From positions 2,728,001-2,792,000 of the forward strand of contig CP001643.1 of the NCBI GenBank assembly GCA_000023405.1: a stretch of DNA of 64,000 nt. Reading direction: 5' to 3'. The stretch comes from Brachybacterium faecium DSM 4810. GTDB lineage: Bacteria; Actinomycetota; Actinomycetes; Actinomycetales; Dermabacteraceae. The notes below the pieces were generated by a model that saw only the letters and a list, made by a program, of their open reading frames with translations, was not told the DNA's origin and searched no databases. Every line of letters begins with the position of its first letter. Position 1 is the first letter of the stretch. Positions 44,345-54,397 of the stretch are shown piece after piece. A program made the translations under genes and the position numbers.

Positions 44345-45853
44345 TCAGGACTGTTCGGCGAGCTTGCGCTCGTCCTGGTAGTCGCAGACGTCCTCGTTCA
44401 CCCACACCTCGACGTTCTTGATCTCCGGCAGATCGGAGGCGACGAAGATCGGGTCCAGGCCCTGGGCGCGCTGGGCGTTGTAGTGCCGCAGCAGCTTGAT
44501 CGCGGTGGGCGCGAGGATCGCGATCACCACGAGGTTGATCAGGGCGATGAACACCATGGACACCCCGGCGATGGTCCAGGCGAGGTCCACGGCGATCACG
44601 GAGCCCATGAGCACCAGCGCCACCACGGCGACGCCGAAGGCGATGTGCCAGCCGCGCTTGGAGGTCAGGAAGTGCATGTTCGCCTCGCCGTAGGAGAAGT
44701 TGCCCAGCACCGAGGTGAAGGCGAGCAGGAACATGATCACCGCCAGCAGCACCGCGGACCAGGCGCCGAGGTTCGACGACAGCGACTCCTGCACCATGAC
44801 CAGGCCCTCACCGCCGGCGGAGACGTCCGGGAACGAGACCAGCACGATGAACGCGGTGATGGAGCAGATCAGCAGGGTGTCGAAGTAGACGCCGAGGGTC
44901 TGCACCAGGCCCTGCTTGACGGGGTGGCTGACCGAGGAGGTCGCCGCGACGTTGGGGACCGAGCCCATGCCCGCCTCGTTGGAGAGCATGCCGCGCTGGA
45001 CGCCGTTGACGATCACGGCACCCAGCCCGCCGCCGATCACGGCTTGCGGGTTGAAGGCCTCGACGACGATCTGCCCGAGCACGCGGGGCAGCTCGCTGAA
45101 GTTCATGCCCACGATGATGATGCCGATGAGCAGGTAGAGCGCCGCCATGATCGGGACCATGTTCTGGGCGACGTCCGCGACGCGGCGCATGCCGCCGAAG
45201 ATGATCCCGGCGGTCAGCAGCGCGAGCAGGATGCCGAGCACGGGCGCCAGCCACGGCAGGCCCTCGGGGTCGGTGTAGACCGCCACGGCGCCGCTCACGG
45301 CGTCGACGATGGTGTTGGCCTGCAGCGAGGTGAAGGCGAAGGCGAAGCAGAAGATGAACAGCACCGCGAAGAACGCGCCGAAGCCGCGCGAGCCCAGCCC
45401 GCGGTGGATGTAGAACGCGGGGCCGCCCTTGTAGGTGTCGTCGGCCCGGACCTTCCACAGCTGCGCGAGGGTGGACTCGATGAAGCTCGCGGCGCCGCTG
45501 ACCACGCACATGATCCACATCCACAGCACCGCGCCGGGGCCGCCGAGGAAGATCGCACCGGCCACGCCAGAGATGTTCCCGGTGCCCACCCGGGCCGCCG
45601 CCGAGACGGAGAACGCCTGGAAGGCGCTGAGGGACTTGGCGCGCTCGGTGCGCCGGCTGCCGTGACCCACCTCCTCGCGCTGGGCCTTCTGGGTGATGGC
45701 GCCGAACATCGCGGGGATCATCCGCACCTGCACGGCGCCGGAGCGGATCGTGAAGTAGATGCCGAGCACCACGACCACGGGCATCCCGGCCCAGGTCCAG
45801 AGCCAGCCCTCGGCGTTGCCGAGGAACTCGTTCAGTGATTCGAGGGGGTTCAT
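44345..45853 (-). CDS. alanine/glycine:cation symporter (AGCS family)
   Basis: A 502-residue sodium-coupled amino-acid importer. The AGCS signature region is visible: ARVGTGNISGVAGAIFLGGPGAVLW (shown in full in the protein at about residues 90-115), then FIESTLAQLWK and GGPAFYIHRGL, and later RGMLSNEAGMGSVPN. About eleven helices. ATG 45853 is preferred; upstream in-frame starts add a 41-residue Arg-rich segment with no homologous character. It imports alanine or glycine with Na+ or H+. It is divergent from ectA across 330 bases, so its expression might be influenced by the osmotic control region. Confidence 0.92.
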   Translation of the reverse strand: MNPLESLNEFLGNAEGWLWTWAGMPVVVVLGIYFTIRSGAVQVRMIPAMFGAITQKAQREEVGHGSRRTERAKSLSAFQAFSVSAAARVGTGNISGVAGAIFLGGPGAVLWMWIMCVVSGAASFIESTLAQLWKVRADDTYKGGPAFYIHRGLGSRGFGAFFAVLFIFCFAFAFTSLQANTIVDAVSGAVAVYTDPEGLPWLAPVLGILLALLTAGIIFGGMRRVADVAQNMVPIMAALYLLIGIIIVGMNFSELPRVLGQIVVEAFNPQAVIGGGLGAVIVNGVQRGMLSNEAGMGSVPNVAATSSVSHPVKQGLVQTLGVYFDTLLICSITAFIVLVSFPDVSAGGEGLVMVQESLSSNLGAWSAVLLAVIMFLLAFTSVLGNFSYGEANMHFLTSKRGWHIAFGVAVVALVLMGSVIAVDLAWTIAGVSMVFIALINLVVIAILAPTAIKLLRHYNAQRAQGLDPIFVASDLPEIKNVEVWVNEDVCDYQDERKLAEQS

Positions 45854-46056
45854 GACCACGACCGTAGCGGGGCGGCCCCTCCGCACCCCCGCTCCGCGCG
45901 GCTCCGCAGGAGCGCGAGAGGCTTTTGACTCTCGCGCGCGCGAGGATGTGTCCCACAACGCGGTCACGTGACGCACACCACACGCTCGGCGATCGAGGCG
46001 CGGGATCCGAGGTCAGAGCGCTGGCATCGTTGCAGGTCGGCACGAATGATCGACGG

Positions 46057-46073
46057 TTGTCGGACAATCGGAT
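46057..46073. promoter_or_regulatory. candidate osmoregulatory operator upstream of ectA
   Basis: TTGTCGGACAATCGGAT includes the palindrome TTGTC-G-GACAA and two GTCGGA-like units. It agrees with 19717-19733 upstream of proV at 15 of 17 positions. It is 111 bases before the proposed ectA start, in the region shared with the divergent symporter gene. Confidence 0.55.
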
Positions 46074-46183
46074 TCGCGGATACCTGACAGTCACGTTTGC
46101 GTTACGACACTCCGAGGAACCCCCTCCCGACCCACCCCGGGGGGTCCACAACCGTCGCTGCTCTCGATAGCGTTGATGGCGAT

Positions 46184-46735
46184 ATGGGCCCGTTGATGAC
46201 GCACAGCGCAGACCACCCGTCCACCACTGACCAGAGCACCGGAGCAGGATCCGGCCTGGACATCCGCCCTCCTGCCATGGAGGACGGCGCCGCCATGTGG
46301 CGCATCGCCCGTGACAGCGGCACCCTCGATCTGAACACCTCCTACGCCTACCTGCTGATGGCCCGCGACTTCGCGGCCACCTCCCGCCTCGCCGTGAGCG
46401 ATGGCGAGCCGGTCGGGTTCGTACTCGGCTACCAGCGGCCGACGGCGCCGGGGACGCTGTTCATCTGGCAGATCGGCGTGGACGCCTCCCAGCGCGGAAA
46501 GGGCGTCGCCGGGCAGCTGCTGGACCACCTGCTCGTCAGCCTTCCGGAGGTCACCGCTCTGGAGACCACGATCACCGCGGACAACACCGCTTCCCAGCGC
46601 CTGTTCGCCTCCTTCGCCGCTCGACACGGCGCCACAGAGGAGGTCGCACCGCTGATCGAGGAGCACCACTTCCCGGACGCCGGCCACGGCGCCGAGCTGC
46701 TCCACGTGATCAGCCCGCTGCCCAGCGGCACCTGA
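46184..46735 (+). CDS. ectA: L-2,4-diaminobutyrate N-acetyltransferase
   Basis: First-listed enzyme of ectoine synthesis; it acetylates diaminobutyrate to N-gamma-acetyl-diaminobutyrate using acetyl-CoA. The GNAT fold is clear. IRPPAMEDGAAMWRIARDSG and LDLNTSYAYLLMARDF are the EctA-specific opening. IWQIGVDASQRGKGVAGQLL holds the acetyl-CoA loop (Q-R-G-K-G-V-A). LETTITADNTASQRLFASFA follows. 183 residues from ATG 46184; ATG 46196 is an alternative, and neither has a strong ribosome-binding site. First gene of ectABC, under the GTCGGA element. Confidence 0.93.
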   Translation: MGPLMTHSADHPSTTDQSTGAGSGLDIRPPAMEDGAAMWRIARDSGTLDLNTSYAYLLMARDFAATSRLAVSDGEPVGFVLGYQRPTAPGTLFIWQIGVDASQRGKGVAGQLLDHLLVSLPEVTALETTITADNTASQRLFASFAARHGATEEVAPLIEEHHFPDAGHGAELLHVISPLPSGT

Positions 46736-46831
46736 GAGCTTCCACCACCCGCACGACCCTCCGTCGGCGCGGACGCCTCCGCGCGCCCTCGCGCCGCCCC
46801 GGACCACCGAACCACCACCCAGGGAGATGTC

Positions 46832-48151
46832 ATGACCACGACTGCACCGAACGACACCACTGAGAAGCCCGAGCTGACCACCGAGGTCAGCGCCCCCGCC
46901 GTCGACCCGACCGAGCTCGAGTCGGGCGTCCGCAGCTACTCGCGCGGCTGGCCCACCGTGTTCACCCACGCCAAGGGCTCCGTGCTCACCTCCGAGGACG
47001 GCCGCGAGTACATCGACTTCTTCGCCGGTGCCGGCACCCTGAACTACGGGCACAACCACCCCGAGCTGAAGAAGGTCGTCGTCGACCACTACCTCGAGGA
47101 CCGCGTCGTGCACGGCCTGGACATGTTCACCGACGTGCGCCGCGAGTTCCTGCAGACCTTCGACGCGAAGATCCTCAAGCCCCGCGGCCTGGACTACAAG
47201 GTCGCCTTCCCCGGCCCGGGCGGCGCCAACGCCGTCGAGGCCGCGCTGAAGCTGGCCCGCAAGGTCACCGGCCGCGAGTCCGTCGTGAACTTCACCAACG
47301 GCTTCCACGGCATGACCCTCGGCGCACTCTCCGTGACCGGCAACTCGATGAAGCGCGGCGGCGCCGGGATCCCCCTGGTGCACGCCACCCCGATGCCGTT
47401 CGACGACTACTTCGGCCAGGTCGTGCCGGACTTCATGTACCTCGAGCGCCTGCTGACCGATGACGGCTCCGGCCTGAACAAGCCCGCCGCCGTGATCGTC
47501 GAGACGGTCCAGGGCGAGGGCGGCATCAACGCCGCCCGCGCCGAGTGGCTGCGCGGCCTCTCCGAGCTGTGCAAGAAGCACGAGATCCTGCTCATCGTCG
47601 ACGACATCCAGATGGGCTGCGGCCGCACCGGCGGGTTCTTCAGCTTCGAGGAGGCCGGGATCGAGCCCGACATGGTCACCCTGTCGAAGTCGATCAGCGG
47701 CTACGGCCACCCGCTCGCGCTCACCCTCATCAAGCCCGAGCTCGACATCTGGGAGCCCGGCGAGCACAACGGCACCTTCCGCGGCTTCGGCCCGGCCTTC
47801 GCGACCGCCACCAAGGCGATCGACCTGTTCTGGAGCGATGACGAGCTGGAGAAGTCCACCATCGCCAAGGGCGCCTACGTGGAGAGCCGCTTCAACCAGA
47901 TCGCCGCCCGCTTCCCCGAGCACGAGCTCGTGGTCAAGGGTCGCGGCCTCGCCCGCGGCCTGCAGATGCCCAGCGGCGACATCGCCGGGCAGATCGCGAA
48001 GCGCTCCTTCGAGGAGGGCCTGCTGGTGGAGACCTCCGGCCCCTCCGACGAGGTCGTCAAGCTCCTGCCGGCGCTCACCATCCCGGACGAGCAGCTGAAG
48101 CAGGGCCTGGACATCATCGAGGCCGCCGTCGCCGAGGCGCTCTCGGCCTGA
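46832..48151 (+). CDS. ectB: diaminobutyrate--2-oxoglutarate transaminase
   Basis: A 439-residue class-III PLP aminotransferase that makes diaminobutyrate from aspartate semialdehyde and glutamate. The PLP lysine is Lys286 in [11 protein letters not shown]. The cofactor aspartate lies in [18 protein letters not shown], and [20 protein letters not shown] binds the phosphate. Tyr/Ser at VRSYSRGWP near the start is typical of EctB. A 30-residue Thr/Pro-rich N-terminal extension precedes the fold. RBS AGGGAGA. Second gene of the operon. Confidence 0.95.
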   Translation: MTTTAPNDTTEKPELTTEVSAPAVDPTELESGVRSYSRGWPTVFTHAKGSVLTSEDGREYIDFFAGAGTLNYGHNHPELKKVVVDHYLEDRVVHGLDMFTDVRREFLQTFDAKILKPRGLDYKVAFPGPGGANAVEAALKLARKVTGRESVVNFTNGFHGMTLGALSVTGNSMKRGGAGIPLVHATPMPFDDYFGQVVPDFMYLERLLTDDGSGLNKPAAVIVETVQGEGGINAARAEWLRGLSELCKKHEILLIVDDIQMGCGRTGGFFSFEEAGIEPDMVTLSKSISGYGHPLALTLIKPELDIWEPGEHNGTFRGFGPAFATATKAIDLFWSDDELEKSTIAKGAYVESRFNQIAARFPEHELVVKGRGLARGLQMPSGDIAGQIAKRSFEEGLLVETSGPSDEVVKLLPALTIPDEQLKQGLDIIEAAVAEALSA

Positions 48152-48263
48152 CCCACCCTCCCCGTCGGCCCGTCGCCTCTCGCGGCGGGCCGACGCCCTG
48201 CGTACCGGCACCCGCCGGCCGCAGCACCCTGACCTGGACCATCCACCGGAAGGACATCCCCTC

Positions 48264-48656
48264 ATGCTCGTTCGCTCGCTCGCCGAGATCGAAGGCACCG
48301 ACGCCGACGTCACGTCGGACACCTGGCGCTCGAAGCGCATCATCCTCGCCAAGGAGGGCGTGGGCTTCTCCGTCCACGAGACCACCCTGTACGAGGGCAC
48401 TGAGAGCTACTTCTGGTACGCCAACCACATCGAGGCCGTCTTCATCACCCACGGCGAGGGCGAGATCGAGGATCTGGCCACCGGCGAGGTGCATCAGCTC
48501 GCCCCAGGCACGCTGTACCTGCTCAACGACCACGACAAGCACAAGGTGCGGGTCCGCAAGGAGATCCGCTGCGTGTGCGTGTTCAACCCGCCGGTCACCG
48601 GCCGCGAGGTCCACGACGAGAACGGCGTCTACCCGCTGATCACCGAGGACGCCTGA
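48264..48656 (+). CDS. ectC: L-ectoine synthase
   Basis: A 130-residue cupin enzyme that closes the ring of N-acetyl-diaminobutyrate to ectoine. Typical EctC segments are [55 protein letters not shown] and [14 protein letters not shown] with the metal-binding Glu, Tyr and His. The length equals that of known EctC. RBS GGAAGGA. No ectD hydroxylase follows, so the product should be ectoine, not hydroxyectoine. The operon ends at the hairpin 48707-48739. Confidence 0.95.
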   Translation: MLVRSLAEIEGTDADVTSDTWRSKRIILAKEGVGFSVHETTLYEGTESYFWYANHIEAVFITHGEGEIEDLATGEVHQLAPGTLYLLNDHDKHKVRVRKEIRCVCVFNPPVTGREVHDENGVYPLITEDA

Positions 48657-48706
48657 GCGCAGTGACTCGCTGAGCGGCGCGCCCCGGCACGCCGCACCAC
48701 AGCACG

Positions 48707-48739
48707 GAGCCCGGCAGGACCACTGGTCCTGCCGGGCTC
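48707..48739. terminator. ectABC terminator hairpin
   Basis: GAGCCCGGCAGGACCA pairs perfectly with TGGTCCTGCCGGGCTC, followed by TCTTCCC. It lies 50 bases after ectC and before the convergent membrane-protein gene. Confidence 0.85.
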
Positions 48740-48783
48740 TTCCCATGTATGGGGGCGGGCGGCGGGTCAGCCGCGGGGAGCGC

Positions 48784-49485
48784 TCAGGCGCGGCGCTTGC
48801 GCAGGATCAGCAGGATCGCGCCGATCGCCAGCAGCAGGAGGCCGAGAGCGCCGCCGCCGACGGCCAGGAGGATGCCGCCGAGGCCGGCGAAGATCCCGCC
48901 GATCGAGACGGGCGGGCCGACCATCACCGGGGTGTCCCCGCACTGGATGTCGTAGGTGCCGGCCTCCTCGGCGGTGAAGGAGTCGAAGGACGACCACTCC
49001 CGCCCCTCGAGCCCGAATCCGCTCGTCTGGATGGTGCCCGAGCCGACGGCGGGCCCGTCGATCGTGCACTCGGGAACGGGCACGCCCTCCTCGGCGTACA
49101 GCTGCAGGGTGTCCCCGGGCGCCGCCGTGACCGTGCCGCTGCCGCTCTCGAAGATCTCGTACTTCGAGGCGTCGTTGGCGACGCCTCCGAAGCCGACCAC
49201 GGCGAGCACCACCCCGGCGACCACGCTGAGCACGAGGATCAGCGCGCCGATGATGAGAAGCACGGTCGGCGCCTTGGAGGGCTTCCGGGCCGGGGCGCCG
49301 CCGTGCGGGGCCTCGCCCCCAGGCGGCGGGCCGCCGTAGCCCGGCTGCGGGGCGCCATAGCCGGGCTGCGGGGCGCCGTGGCCGCCCTGCGGGACCGGGA
49401 CGCCCGGGGGCGGCATGCCGCCCTGAGGGGGGACACCGTGCTGCGGTGAGAGGGGCCCGGGCTGGAGCGGGGGCGTCTGGGTCAC
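48784..49485 (-). CDS. two-span membrane protein with Pro/Gly-rich N-terminus
   Basis: A 233-residue protein from GTG 49485. A repetitive cytoplasmic segment (GAPQPGYGAPQPGYGGPPPG) is followed by a membrane helix (PTVLLIIGALILVLSVVAGVVL). An external domain of about 90 residues has two cysteines (PECTIDG, DIQCGDTP), and a final helix pair ends in RKRRA. The external part resembles small beta-sandwich domains, but no family is recognised. Converges with ectC and is divergent from the YigZ gene. Confidence 0.8.
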   Translation of the reverse strand: MTQTPPLQPGPLSPQHGVPPQGGMPPPGVPVPQGGHGAPQPGYGAPQPGYGGPPPGGEAPHGGAPARKPSKAPTVLLIIGALILVLSVVAGVVLAVVGFGGVANDASKYEIFESGSGTVTAAPGDTLQLYAEEGVPVPECTIDGPAVGSGTIQTSGFGLEGREWSSFDSFTAEEAGTYDIQCGDTPVMVGPPVSIGGIFAGLGGILLAVGGGALGLLLLAIGAILLILRKRRA

Positions 49486-49586
49486 GGGGAGCTCCTGGGA
49501 TCGTCGGGACGCCGGTGGCGGAACGGGCTCAGGCTATCGCCCGCAGGGATGCCGGGGGCGCGATGTCCCGTCCTAGACTCAGGGGC

Positions 49587-50240
49587 ATGTCCGCTCCCCT
49601 CGTCCTCTCCGCCGATGTCGAGACCGAGCTGGTCGAGAAGCGGTCCCGGTTCCTCACCCGGCTGCACCGGGTCGAGAGCGTCGAGCAGGCCGATGCGCTG
49701 CTGCGCACCGCCCGCGCCGAGCATCCCGATGCCCGTCACCACTGCACGGCGCTGGTGCTCGCGGAGACGCCGGAGCGGGCCGAGATGCACCGCTCCAACG
49801 ATGACGGCGAACCGGCCGGGACCGCGGGCATGCCGATGCTGCAGTCGCTGCTGCACGCGCACGTGGTGGACACCTTCGCGATCGTGATCCGCTACTTCGG
49901 CGGGATCAAGCTCGGCGCCGGAGGCCTGGTGCGGGCCTACACCGCCGGGGTCGAGCAGGCGGTCGCGGCGGCGACCCTGCTGCGACGCACCGAGCTCGCC
50001 GTCGCCCGTATCGAGGTGCCTCCGGCGGAGGTCGGCCTCGCGGAGAACGCCGTGCGGGTGTGGGCCGCGGCGCATGCCGCCACGGTCGAGCCCACGCAGT
50101 ACACCTCGCGCAGCGCCCTGCTCACGGTGCTGGTGCCGCCCGAGAGGTTCGCGGAGCTCAGCGCGGACACGGCCCGCTGGTCCTCCGGGCGGCGCACCGT
50201 CGAGGACGCCGGCCGCAGGACGGCCGACGTCCCCTTCTGA
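49587..50240 (+). CDS. YigZ/IMPACT-family protein
   Basis: A 217-residue protein of the YigZ family. The conserved N-terminal IMPACT domain shows VEKRSRFLTRLHRVESVEQA, DDGEPAGTAGMPML and the signature YFGGIKLGAGGLVRAYTAGV. A C-terminal DUF1949 ferredoxin-like domain follows (about 140-205). Relatives in eukaryotes regulate translation via Gcn1, while the bacterial function is unclear, possibly RNA or ribosome-related. Start ATG 49587 with AGGGG just upstream. Single gene, divergent from the membrane-protein gene. Confidence 0.92.
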   Translation: MSAPLVLSADVETELVEKRSRFLTRLHRVESVEQADALLRTARAEHPDARHHCTALVLAETPERAEMHRSNDDGEPAGTAGMPMLQSLLHAHVVDTFAIVIRYFGGIKLGAGGLVRAYTAGVEQAVAAATLLRRTELAVARIEVPPAEVGLAENAVRVWAAAHAATVEPTQYTSRSALLTVLVPPERFAELSADTARWSSGRRTVEDAGRRTADVPF

Positions 50241-50275
50241 GAGCGCGCTCGCTCAGATCCTGAGAGCGCGCCCGC

Positions 50276-50599
50276 TCAGATGTCGTCCTCGGCGGCGGGC
50301 CCGCCCTCGTTCTCCCAGTTCTCCAGGCGCTTCACCGTGCGCGGGTTGAACTTCTGGCGCACGCCGTAGCCGTGGCCGGCGTGCTCGTCCCCCGGCAGGA
50401 ACTCCACCCCGAACTCCTCCAGCGCGTGCTGGAGGCGGTGGTTCTCCTCGTCGGTCAGGACGGGCTGCCAGCGCTCGAAGTGCCGCAGCCGTTCGCTGTC
50501 CACGCCGGCGCGCTCGGCGAGGACCTCGGGGGAGACCTGCGCGAGCGCACGCGCCGCGCGCGCGAGATCAGCGGTGATCAGACTCATCATAGTACTCAT
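50276..50599 (-). CDS. small protein with a degenerate helix-turn-helix-like start
   Basis: A 107-residue protein from ATG 50599. Residues about 8-40 (LARAARALAQVSPEVLAERA, then GVDSERLRHFE) have the pattern of phage-type XRE helix-turn-helix proteins. The remainder (FGVEFLPGDEHAGHGYGVRQ) also recalls small regulators whose end reads EFIPENGGGPGVRL. The tail is acidic. It may be a chromosomal transcription factor of that group, but the recognition helix is atypical. Converges with the YigZ gene, 35 bases apart. Confidence 0.75.
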   Translation of the reverse strand: MSTMMSLITADLARAARALAQVSPEVLAERAGVDSERLRHFERWQPVLTDEENHRLQHALEEFGVEFLPGDEHAGHGYGVRQKFNPRTVKRLENWENEGGPAAEDDI

Positions 50600-50662
50600 G
50601 GCCCCAGCGTGGCCCATCTGCGACGAAAGGGCCAGCGCAGCGCGCAGCGTCCCGACATGACG

Positions 50663-50696
50663 GCGGCGCCGCCCCGGAGATCCGGGACGGCGCCGC
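50663..50696. terminator. GC-rich hairpin after the GlsB-like gene
   Basis: GCGGCGCCGCCCCGGA pairs with TCCGGGACGGCGCCGC with one mismatch around a GA loop. It lies after the stop of the minus-strand gene at 50730. Confidence 0.65.
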
Positions 50697-50729
50697 GCGC
50701 AGGGCGCCCGCAGGCAGCCTCAGAGGTGG

Positions 50730-51014
50730 TCAGGCGCGGCCCTTGGTCGCGAAGCCGTAGATGGCCATCACGATGATCGCGCCGACGATGCCCAGCAGGA
50801 TGGTTCCCAGGCTCCAGGGGTTGTTCATGATGCCGCTGACACCGTCGCCTCCCAGCAGCGCGCCGATGAACCCGCCGACGATCGCGCCGACGACGCCGAG
50901 CACGATCGACATGCCCAGGCCCATGGCCTGCTTGCCGGGCATGATCGCCCGGGCCAGGAGGCCGATGATCGCGCCGATGATGATCCAGGAGATGATGAGT
51001 CCGATGAGTCCCAT
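50730..51014 (-). CDS. GlsB/YeaQ/YmgE-family stress membrane protein
   Basis: A 94-residue protein of three short hydrophobic helices separated by glycine-rich turns (LIGLIISWIIIGAIIGLLAR, IVLGVVGAIVGGFIGALLG and LGIVGAIIVMAIYGF). AIMPGKQAMGLGMSIVLGVVG contains the family PG(K/R)xxxG motif. Members are induced by general stress; their molecular function is not known. ATG 51014. Monocistronic, with a leader of moderate AT content to the right. Confidence 0.9.
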   Translation of the reverse strand: MGLIGLIISWIIIGAIIGLLARAIMPGKQAMGLGMSIVLGVVGAIVGGFIGALLGGDGVSGIMNNPWSLGTILLGIVGAIIVMAIYGFATKGRA

Positions 51015-51211
51015 TGTCGAGTCCTATCCGTGGTGGGGAAGTAAGGGATCGTGCGCCCACAGTATGGCCGGATCAGCGCTCAATTCCGAGAATCATTTAC
51101 GAACCTGCAGGTCACAGGAACGACCAGGCGGTTCGTGATAGCCGTCACGATGCATTATCGGTAACTGTGCCGGGATCTCTCGCAGCCTCGCCCAGGCCGG
51201 CGCGGACGCAG

Positions 51212-51241
51212 AACGGGCCGGGCGCTGCCGCCCGGCCCGTT
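51212..51241. terminator. nrdF terminator hairpin
   Basis: AACGGGCCGGGC pairs perfectly with GCCCGGCCCGTT around a six-base loop. It lies 50 bases beyond the nrdF stop. Confidence 0.85.
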
Positions 51242-51291
51242 CTCCTGCGCGAGCAGCCTCGAGGGGCTGCGCGGCGTGACTCAGGGGTGAC

Positions 51292-52689
<1,398 letters not shown>

Positions 52690-53988
52690 ATGTCCGCGTC
52701 CGCCGCCTCCACCCCCTCCCCCGCCGAATCTGCCTCACCTGCCGCACCTGCCTCACCCGCCGCTGACACCATCGGCCCGCAGACCCTCCCCGGGCGCTCC
52801 CTGGCGCCCGATGTCGCGCGCGGGCTGATGCTCGCGCTGATCGCGATGGCGAACGTCGCCTGGCTGCTGTGGGGGCACGAGGGATCGGTGGGCACCACCC
52901 CGCACGTCCCGGCGCGCGGCCCCCTCGACACCGCGGTGCAGGCGGTGATGACGATCGCGGTCGATCACCGCGCCATGCCGCTGTTCGCCTTCCTGTTCGG
53001 CTACGGCATGGTGCAGTTCCACCGCTCCCGCCTCGACCGGGGCATGGAGCCGCGGACCGTGCGGGTGATGCTGCGCCGGCGGCACTGGGCGATGCTGCTG
53101 CTGGGGCTCCTCCACGCCGCGCTGCTGTTCTACGGGGACATCCTCGGCGCCTACGCGGTCGCCGGGCTGCTGCTGGTGTGGCTCTTCTTCGAGCGGCTCA
53201 CCCGCACCCTGATCATCTGGGCCGCGGTGCTCGGCGGGCTCATGCTGCTCTTCGGCCTGTTCAGCCTGGTCGGGGGCGCCGCCACGATGCTCTTCTCCCC
53301 ACCCGAGGTGCTCGCGCAGATGGAGGCCGGCGGGGCGGCGTACGCGACCGACCAGCTGCGCGACCTCGCCTCCGGGCAGCCGTACCTGCCGAGCATGGCG
53401 GCCCGGGCGGGGATGTGGGCGATCACCACCATCCCGCTGGCCCTGTTCATGGCCCCGCTGCCGATCCTGCTGGGCTGGATCGCCGCCCGGGCGCGCCTGC
53501 TGGACGAGCCCTGGCGCCACACCCGCACGCTGCGCCGCCTCGCGCTCGCCGGCATCGCCATCGGCTGGCTCACGGGGCTGCCGGATGCGCTCGTGATCCT
53601 CGGCGTGCTCCCGCTCCCCGACGCCGTGGGCTGGACGTTCTCCGGCCTCAACGGGGCGGGCGGGGTGTGCTGCGGGATCGGTTACGCCGCCGCCTTCGGG
53701 CTGTTCGCGGCGCGGCGGGAGGGCCGACGGACCGGGATCACCCGGGCGCTCGCCGCCGTGGGGCAGCGCTCGCTGACCTTCTACCTGTTCCAGTCCGTGG
53801 TGCTGGTGCCGCTCATGGCCAGCTGGGGGCTCGGCCTGGCACCGCTGCTGGGCACCTCCTCCGCTGTCGCGGTCGCCGCCGGGGTCTGGCTGGTCTCCCT
53901 GCTGATCGCGGCATGGATGGACTCCCGCGGGATGCGCGGCCCGGCCGAGCACCTGCTGCGGCGCATGACGTACGGCCGGCACACCTAG
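52690..53988 (+). CDS. DUF418-family membrane protein
   Basis: A 432-residue protein with an Ala/Pro/Ser-rich N-terminal tail and about ten membrane helices. LAPDVARGLMLALIAMANVAW is the usual DUF418/YeiB opening. FAFLFGYGMVQFHRSRLDRG and the C-terminal DUF418 region (ITRALAAVGQRSLTFYLFQS) confirm it. The family shares its fold with acyltransferase-3 proteins; its function is unknown. It separates nrdF from the nrdHIE group and points toward the PadR gene, which has its own palindrome. Confidence 0.9.
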   Translation: MSASAASTPSPAESASPAAPASPAADTIGPQTLPGRSLAPDVARGLMLALIAMANVAWLLWGHEGSVGTTPHVPARGPLDTAVQAVMTIAVDHRAMPLFAFLFGYGMVQFHRSRLDRGMEPRTVRVMLRRRHWAMLLLGLLHAALLFYGDILGAYAVAGLLLVWLFFERLTRTLIIWAAVLGGLMLLFGLFSLVGGAATMLFSPPEVLAQMEAGGAAYATDQLRDLASGQPYLPSMAARAGMWAITTIPLALFMAPLPILLGWIAARARLLDEPWRHTRTLRRLALAGIAIGWLTGLPDALVILGVLPLPDAVGWTFSGLNGAGGVCCGIGYAAAFGLFAARREGRRTGITRALAAVGQRSLTFYLFQSVVLVPLMASWGLGLAPLLGTSSAVAVAAGVWLVSLLIAAWMDSRGMRGPAEHLLRRMTYGRHT

Positions 53989-53993
53989 ACATG

Positions 53994-54008
53994 CTACGCG
54001 TGTCGTAG
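53994..54008. promoter_or_regulatory. candidate PadR operator
   Basis: CTACG-CGTGT-CGTAG is a perfect five-base-arm palindrome, 54 bases before the PadR start and immediately after the DUF418 stop. PadR genes of this type are usually autoregulated. Confidence 0.5.
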
Positions 54009-54061
54009 TACGTTGCGTGGAGTACACGAGGTCGTCACGACACCGGGAGGCAGGTGATGAG

Positions 54062-54397
54062 GTGATCGGAGCGGACGCCATCCGCGGGCACATCGACCTG
54101 ATCCTGCTGTCGATCCTCGAGTCCCGCCCCTCGTACGCCTACGAGATCTCCAAGACCATCACCGACCGCTCGCAGGGCGAGTACGTCATCAAGCAGACCA
54201 CCCTCTACTCGGCGGTCAAGCGCCTGCAGTCGCAGGGCCTGCTCGACAGCTATGAGGACGTCTCCTCCTCCGGCAAACCCCGCACCTACTACACGCTCAC
54301 CTCCGAGGGCCTCGCCCAGCTCGACGTCAAGCGCGATGAATGGCGCCGCACCCGAGCCCTGGTGGACCACTTCGCGGACGGAAAGGACGCCCCGTGA
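54062..54397 (+). CDS. PadR-family transcriptional regulator
   Basis: A 111-residue dimeric winged-helix protein. The helix-turn-helix LDLILLSILESRPSYAYEIS and the wing EYVIKQTTLYSAVKRLQSQG are textbook PadR. The tail is short, as in subfamily-2 members. GTG 54062 begins the homologous part. Its TGA overlaps the GTG of the next gene (GTGA), a layout repeated in many actinobacteria and Firmicutes where PadR controls a downstream HAAS-type membrane protein. It probably represses its own operon in response to an unknown ligand. Confidence 0.93.
   Translation: MIGADAIRGHIDLILLSILESRPSYAYEISKTITDRSQGEYVIKQTTLYSAVKRLQSQGLLDSYEDVSSSGKPRTYYTLTSEGLAQLDVKRDEWRRTRALVDHFADGKDAP

Noticed and set aside
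48657-48783. ectD hydroxylase after ectC
   Set aside because: The operon ends at a strong terminator and the next gene is a convergent membrane protein; no dioxygenase motif present.
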